NCBI RefSeq assembly: GCF_016464305.1
Contig: NZ_JAEIOJ010000011.1
Coordinates: forward strand, 1 to 64,000
Direction: 5' to 3'
DNA length: 64,000 nt
Source of the DNA: Umezawaea beigongshangensis
GTDB taxonomy: Bacteria; Actinomycetota; Actinomycetes; Mycobacteriales; Pseudonocardiaceae
Both the position numbers and the translations under genes were made by a program. A model generated the notes under the pieces. That model had not been told where the DNA came from and did no database searches. It saw only the letters and a program-made list of their open reading frames with translations. Below are positions 60,171 through 64,000 of this stretch, one piece after another (position 1 is the first letter of the stretch; each line of letters begins with the position of its first letter).

Positions 60171-60908
60171 TCAGACTGGCTTGCGCCACACGGAGATGTG
60201 CTTCGCGGAGTCCCGGGTGAACGGAGCCTCGTCCCAGTCGGCGACGCGACGTTCCAGTTCGAGCCCGGCGATCCGTGCCATCAGGTCGAGCTCTGCCGGC
60301 CAGGCGTACCGGTGCCGGGAGTTGTCGCGGCGGTAGCGACCGTCGTCGTCGCGGCTGAAGTGGTGCGAGACGAGAATCTGCTCGACCAGGTCGAAGGTGT
60401 CGAAGCCGAGATGCTGCTCGGAGACGTCGAACGGCACCGCGACCTGGCCGGGCGGCAGGAACCTCAGCGGCGGCACGCCCAGCTCGATGACGAATCGGCC
60501 GCCGGGCTCCAGATGTCGTGCGGCGTTGCGGAAGCACTCGACCTGCTCGTCCTGGGTGAGCAGGTTTGTGATGGTGTTGTAGACGAGGTAGACCAGGGTG
60601 AACTCACCGGGAACGACGGTGGTGGCCATGTCCCCGATGACTACCGGGAGCGTGTCCTCGTCGATCTTGCGCCGCAGCACCGCTGCCATGTGCTCGGACA
60701 GTTCGATGCCCTCTACCGGCACGCCGCGTTCCCGGAGCGGGATTCCCACTCGTCCGGTCCCGATGGCGAACTCCAGTGCCCGGCCGTCTCCGGCGAGCTC
60801 GGCGAGGAAGGCGAGAGTCGGCCCGAGAACGGCGGCCGAGAACGCTTCGGTCTCCTCGGCGTCGTAGCGGTCGGCGGTCGCACGGCTCCACAGTTCACTG
60901 CTCGTCAC
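60171..60908 (-). CDS. Class I SAM-dependent methyltransferase
   Basis: 245 residues from GTG at 60908. Motif I ALEFAIGTGRVGIPLRERG, motif II VEGIELSEHMAAVL, motif IV FTLVYLVYNTITNLLTQDEQ and GGRFVIELGVPPL. It matches small-molecule methyltransferases of the DUF/Methyltransf_25 type common in actinomycetes (ATADRYDAEETEAFSAAVLG start). Coupled by GTGA to a short upstream frame; 40 bases downstream is the right end of the insertion sequence. Confidence 0.87.
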   Translation of the reverse strand: MTSSELWSRATADRYDAEETEAFSAAVLGPTLAFLAELAGDGRALEFAIGTGRVGIPLRERGVPVEGIELSEHMAAVLRRKIDEDTLPVVIGDMATTVVPGEFTLVYLVYNTITNLLTQDEQVECFRNAARHLEPGGRFVIELGVPPLRFLPPGQVAVPFDVSEQHLGFDTFDLVEQILVSHHFSRDDDGRYRRDNSRHRYAWPAELDLMARIAGLELERRVADWDEAPFTRDSAKHISVWRKPV

Positions 60909-61120
60909 GGACAACCACCTTGCCGAGTGCCGAGGGCGCTGTCGACGCATTTACGCAGCGGCGCTGCGTGCAGCGCCCACAACTCGTCGTCGCCTTCCCA
61001 CGGCTTCGGCTGAACCACCCCGCATCCGGACCACCAGTCCTGGAGTGTTCCAACCTCCTTGGAGATCACTTCATCAGGAGTTCTTACTCCCGTCCACAAA
61101 GGACGGTCCAGGTCCGTCAC
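60905..61120 (-). CDS. Short protein coupled to the methyltransferase
   Basis: 71 residues from ATG at 61120 ending four bases inside the methyltransferase start. Tryptophan-rich (LWTGVRTP; LQDWWSGCGVVQPKPWEGDD; ELWALHAAPLRKCV), with two or three cysteines. No family is recognised. The GTGA overlap argues it is real, but it could be the tail of a truncated gene. Confidence 0.4.
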   Translation of the reverse strand: MTDLDRPLWTGVRTPDEVISKEVGTLQDWWSGCGVVQPKPWEGDDELWALHAAPLRKCVDSALGTRQGGCP

Positions 61121-61398
61121 TCGCTCGGCCCCGCGACGGCCGCGCCGCCGTTCGGGCGGGGAGAGAGTTGACGGGGAACACGCGTGTCCCGACGCGTTCC
61201 CCGCCTCCCGGTCCTGCCGGCGCCCGTCGACGTTCGGCGATCACCCGCTACTGTTCCGCACCTCACCGCCGAGGTTCCGAGTACCTCCAGCACGCGATCC
61301 GCGTGTGCCGGAGTCGACGACGATCCGGTGCTCGCCGTCTTCTGCTTCGTCGGTGCGGACGACGCCCGTGGTGAGGAGCTGTCGCCGAGGTCTGCCGG

Positions 61399-62403
61399 TC
61401 ACGAGTGCGTCCGCGCCGTCGTGGCGAAGCGAGCTCGGTAGTCCGACGGGCTCAGCCCCGTGTGCCGCTTCACGAGCGCGCGCAGGTTGGCGCCGCTGCC
61501 GAGACCGCTGCGCTGAGCGATCGCGTCGAGGCCGAGCGCTCCTCGCTCGAGCAGCCGACGTGCCAGCTCCACCCGCTCGGCGGTGAGCCAGGCCAGCGGG
61601 GTCGTGCCCAGTTCCGCCCGGAACCGCCGGTGCATCGTGGTGACGCTGGTGTTGGCGTGAGCGGCCAGCATCGCGACCGACAGCGGACGGTCCAGTCGCT
61701 GCTGGGCCCACACCAGAGTCCGGGTCAGCGGCACCTGTGCCGTCGCGGGGACGGGACGTTCGATGAACTGCTGCTGACCGCCGTCCCGGAAGGCGGAGAA
61801 GACGAGGCGGCGGCTGACGGCGTTGGCGATCTCGGCACCGTGGTCGAGACGGACGATGTGCAGGGCCAGGTCCAGCGCGGCGGCGCTGCCCGCCGAGGTG
61901 AGCAGGTCACCGTTGTCCACGAAGAGGACGTCGGGCTTCACCCGGACCTCGGGGAAGCGTCGCTGGAAGTCGGCGGCCAGTTGCCAGTGCACCGCTGCCG
62001 GACGGCCGTCGAACACGCCGGCCTCGGCCAGGGTGTAGGCCCCGGTGCACAGCCCCACGAGCCGCGCGCCGCGGGCGTGAGCCCGCCGGACGGCGTCGAG
62101 CACCTCGCGACGGACGGGCGACTCGACGTCCGGCCGGTTGGGAACCACCACCGTGTGCGCCCCGTCGAGGTCGGCCAACGTGCCGGTCGCCGCCACCGTG
62201 AACATCGAGTCCCGCACGGACACCGGCCCACCCGGCGTCACCACCGACAGCTCGTACAGCTCGCGCCCCAGCTCCGCGCGTCGACGGACCCCGAACACCT
62301 CGCAGACACAACCGATCTCGAAGGGGTTCGAGTTCTCGTCGACGATCAACGCGACCGTCAGGGGAGGACCGCCGTCCTTCACGTGGAAGGATTCTTGCGA
62401 CAT
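61399..62403 (-). CDS. GlxA-type AraC regulator with DJ-1/PfpI sensor domain
   Basis: 334 residues. N-terminal DJ-1/PfpI domain (1-190: TVALIVDENSNPFEIGCVCE, VVTPGGPVSVRDSMF, RLVGLCTGAYTLAEAGVFDG with the elbow Cys), then an AraC DNA-binding domain (about 230-330: LVWAQQRLDRPLSVAMLAAH, TTMHRRFRAELGTTPLAWLT, IAQRSGLGSGANLRALVKRH). GlxA-like regulators sense small metabolites such as quaternary amines. Divergent from a cupin gene 65 bases away. Confidence 0.92.
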   Translation of the reverse strand: MSQESFHVKDGGPPLTVALIVDENSNPFEIGCVCEVFGVRRRAELGRELYELSVVTPGGPVSVRDSMFTVAATGTLADLDGAHTVVVPNRPDVESPVRREVLDAVRRAHARGARLVGLCTGAYTLAEAGVFDGRPAAVHWQLAADFQRRFPEVRVKPDVLFVDNGDLLTSAGSAAALDLALHIVRLDHGAEIANAVSRRLVFSAFRDGGQQQFIERPVPATAQVPLTRTLVWAQQRLDRPLSVAMLAAHANTSVTTMHRRFRAELGTTPLAWLTAERVELARRLLERGALGLDAIAQRSGLGSGANLRALVKRHTGLSPSDYRARFATTARTHS

Positions 62404-62468
62404 CCGCCAGTCCTACCACTCACCGACAGTGCCGCACAACTGACAGTCTCGGGACGGCGAAGGACGCC

Positions 62469-62858
62469 GTGGAGATCGACGAGGAGTCGGACGTGGACAA
62501 GGTGCACCTGCCATCGGCGGCGTCGGAGCTGACCGAGTACTGGTCGCAGAGGGTGCTGGCGAGTGCGAACGGCAACCTCTTCAAGGTCGCCAGAGGCATC
62601 GGCTCGACCCGCTGGCACACGCACGAGGACCAGGACGAGACGTTCCTCCTCCTGCGAGGACGCATCACCATCCAGCTCCGGGCCGGTGACGTCCACCTCG
62701 AACCGGGCGACCTGTTCGTGGTGCCCAGGGGGACGGAGCACCGTCCCGTCGCCGAGGAGGAGGCCCACTTCCTGCTCGTCGGTCCGGACATCACCTCGAA
62801 CGAGGCTGGCGGCAAACCCGACTGGAGCTACGTGGACACCGAATCCGCTGCTCCCTGA
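62469..62858 (+). CDS. Single-domain cupin protein
   Basis: 129 residues from GTG at 62469. Conserved cupin motif 1 is RWHTHEDQDETFLLLRG (two His and a Glu as metal ligands) and motif 2 is LEPGDLFVVPRGTEHRPVA (third His). A small metal-binding barrel enzyme or sensor. Divergent from the GlxA regulator, which is the likely controller. Confidence 0.87.
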   Translation: MEIDEESDVDKVHLPSAASELTEYWSQRVLASANGNLFKVARGIGSTRWHTHEDQDETFLLLRGRITIQLRAGDVHLEPGDLFVVPRGTEHRPVAEEEAHFLLVGPDITSNEAGGKPDWSYVDTESAAP

Positions 62859-63218
62859 CGACGGCACGCTCAACGCCGTGCGCCTCCTGGTCGGAGTGCT
62901 CCTGACGGCACCCGCCACCACGGCCCGTCGCTTTCGAAGACCGTGATCGGGAAGACCGTGATCAGGTGGTCGGAGGGACGGGCAACGCCGTCATCGCGTA
63001 CTCCTCTCGTCACCGGACGTCCTTCCGCGAACAGCACACCGACACGGGACGAGCGGACTGCACCGGTGCTCCGGTGACCGCCTCACCGGTCCTCACGCAG
63101 GAAGAAGGACGTCGCGGTGCGCCGGGCCGACGGGGTCGGGAAGTGGTGTCACCTGACCGTGGAGCGGTCGAACACGGGGCGGCGGAGGTGGGCACCTGTC
63201 GCGCAGCGGAGAGCGCAC

Positions 63219-63481
63219 GGGACGGGTCCGCGGTCATCGGGGGCGAGGTCAGCCCGGACACCGTCTTCGACGTGGTCGCCTCCGAGGGCGACTTCACCGT
63301 TCGGCCCACCGGGCTGGACCCACCGGTTCGCAAGGTCTTCCCCGACGACGAGTCCGGGGTCGACGAGACGCCGGAGACCGCGCGACGCTTCGTCGCGCTG
63401 GACACCTCCCTCTACCGCGCCACCGAGTCCGAGGGGGGACACGGCGCTGTGCACGAGCCTCGTCCTCGACCGATCCGCTGA
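63219..63481 (+). pseudogene. Possible GNAT acetyltransferase N-terminal remnant
   Basis: The reading VFDVVASEGDFTVRPTGLDP, then PVRKVFPDDESGVDETPETA and RRFVALDTSLYRA, resembles the N-terminal half of streptothricin-type GNAT acetyltransferases (F-V-x-D strand, P-P-x-x-K turn, D-D, A/V-F-V-A strand). The acetyl-CoA-binding half is missing; the frame stops at 63479-63481 after a switch to arginine-rich sequence. Low confidence. The rest of 62859-63598 shows nothing recognisable. Confidence 0.3.
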
Positions 63482-63563
63482 CCGGCCCGGTGCCGGAAGC
63501 CGGCGGTGGTCGTGGCGCCGGGCAGCGGGACGCACCGCGTGGAGCGGTGGAAAGCGGACGCAC

Positions 63564-63578
63564 TAGACGACTGGTCTA
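63564..63578. promoter_or_regulatory. NemR-type operator before the TetR gene
   Basis: TAGACGACTGGTCTA: inverted TAGAC/GTCTA half-sites 21 bases before the TetR ATG. This form (TAGACC-like arms) is the typical recognition site of NemR/AcuR-type TetR repressors. Confidence 0.6.
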
Positions 63579-63598
63579 CTAGGAGCTATGGTCGTGCC

Positions 63599-64000
63599 AT
63601 GCCGGTCACCGCACGCGCCACGGACACCCGTCGCAGCATCCTGGACGCCGCTCAGCGGCTGATGGCCCGCAAGGGCTACTCCGCGGTCGGTCTCGCCGAG
63701 GTGCTGACGGAGGCCGGCGTGCCGAAGGGGTCCTTCTACCACTTCTTCGCCTCGAAGGACGCTTTCGGCGAGGCGTTGCTGCGGAGCTACTTCGCGGACT
63801 ACGTCGCCGACATGGACCGCGTTCTCGCGCGGTCCGACGAATCGGCCGCTGAACGCCTGATGGCCTACTGGCAGCAGTGGCGGCAGACGCAGAGCGTGGA
63901 CGAGTGTCAGGGCAGGTGCCTCGCCGTCAAGCTCGGCGCCGAGGTGGCCGACTTGTCGGAGTCGATGCGACTGACTCTGAAGGAGGGCACGGACGCGATC
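63599..64000 (+). CDS. NemR-like TetR regulator, cut by the right edge
   Basis: 134 residues visible from ATG at 63599, open to the last base. HTH at about 12-56 (SILDAAQRLMARKGYSAVGL, then VLTEAGVPKGSFYHFFASKD). The C-terminal part has ECQGRCLAVKLGAEVADLSE, a block of NemR-type regulators, with two cysteines three apart that could sense electrophiles. The usual length is about 190, so some 55 residues lie beyond the window. A matching operator precedes it. Confidence 0.9.
   Translation, partial: MPVTARATDTRRSILDAAQRLMARKGYSAVGLAEVLTEAGVPKGSFYHFFASKDAFGEALLRSYFADYVADMDRVLARSDESAAERLMAYWQQWRQTQSVDECQGRCLAVKLGAEVADLSESMRLTLKEGTDAI

Noticed and set aside
1-64000. CRISPR arrays, rRNA, integrase/att sites, large biosynthetic clusters
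   Set aside because: No regularly spaced direct repeats, rRNA-like segments, integrases or PKS/NRPS modules were seen.

Overview
The window is very GC-rich chromosomal DNA with strong third-position G/C bias, many GTG starts and many 4-base start/stop overlaps. The gene content is actinobacterial: DUF3090 and SCO1664 proteins, DUF3097, DUF1707, CGNR and WYL regulators, DUF574 methyltransferases and a melC tyrosinase operon. A Pseudonocardiales-type actinomycete (Saccharothrix, Actinosynnema or Lentzea like) fits best; this is inferred from gene content only.

Bases 1-16,000 hold mostly vertically inherited functions: a truncated poly-gamma-glutamate hydrolase, a secreted PQQ-type beta-propeller, a coupled S9 peptidase / LD-carboxypeptidase pair, the DUF3090-SCO1664 pair, DUF3097, an NfeD-SPFH membrane pair, a WYL regulator facing an amidase, and TerC behind a probable manganese (yybP-ykoY) riboswitch. 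Bases 16,350-19,490 carry a two-gene operon resembling the Streptomyces telomere proteins Tap (telomere-associated primase) and Tpg (terminal protein), with no telomere or other plasmid gene nearby.

Bases 19,500-37,500 are dense with divergent regulator/enzyme pairs, several with a visible operator: map/XRE, TetR/oxidoreductase, LysR flanked by two beta-lactamase-fold proteins, AraC/NmrA, a TetR remnant beside an SMR efflux pair, TetR/FBP, the tyrosinase operon and two methyltransferases.

Bases 37,500-44,000 look like an accessory island: a decayed MFS transporter, then a two-gene cassette of lower GC content encoding a valine-rich candidate RiPP precursor and a B12-binding-type radical SAM RiPP maturase, followed by sparse DNA with small secreted proteins and a GAF protein. 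From 44,000 on there are an SNF2-SWIM pair, a CPBP protease opposite a two-component system with a long shared palindrome, secreted surface proteins, redox enzymes under a MarR regulator, one IS5-type insertion sequence with a frameshifted transposase, a GlxA-type regulator, a cupin, and a NemR-like TetR gene cut by the right edge.

The two most interesting items are the orphan Tap-Tpg-like operon and the minimal radical SAM/valine-rich peptide cassette. No rRNA, tRNA or CRISPR array was found.
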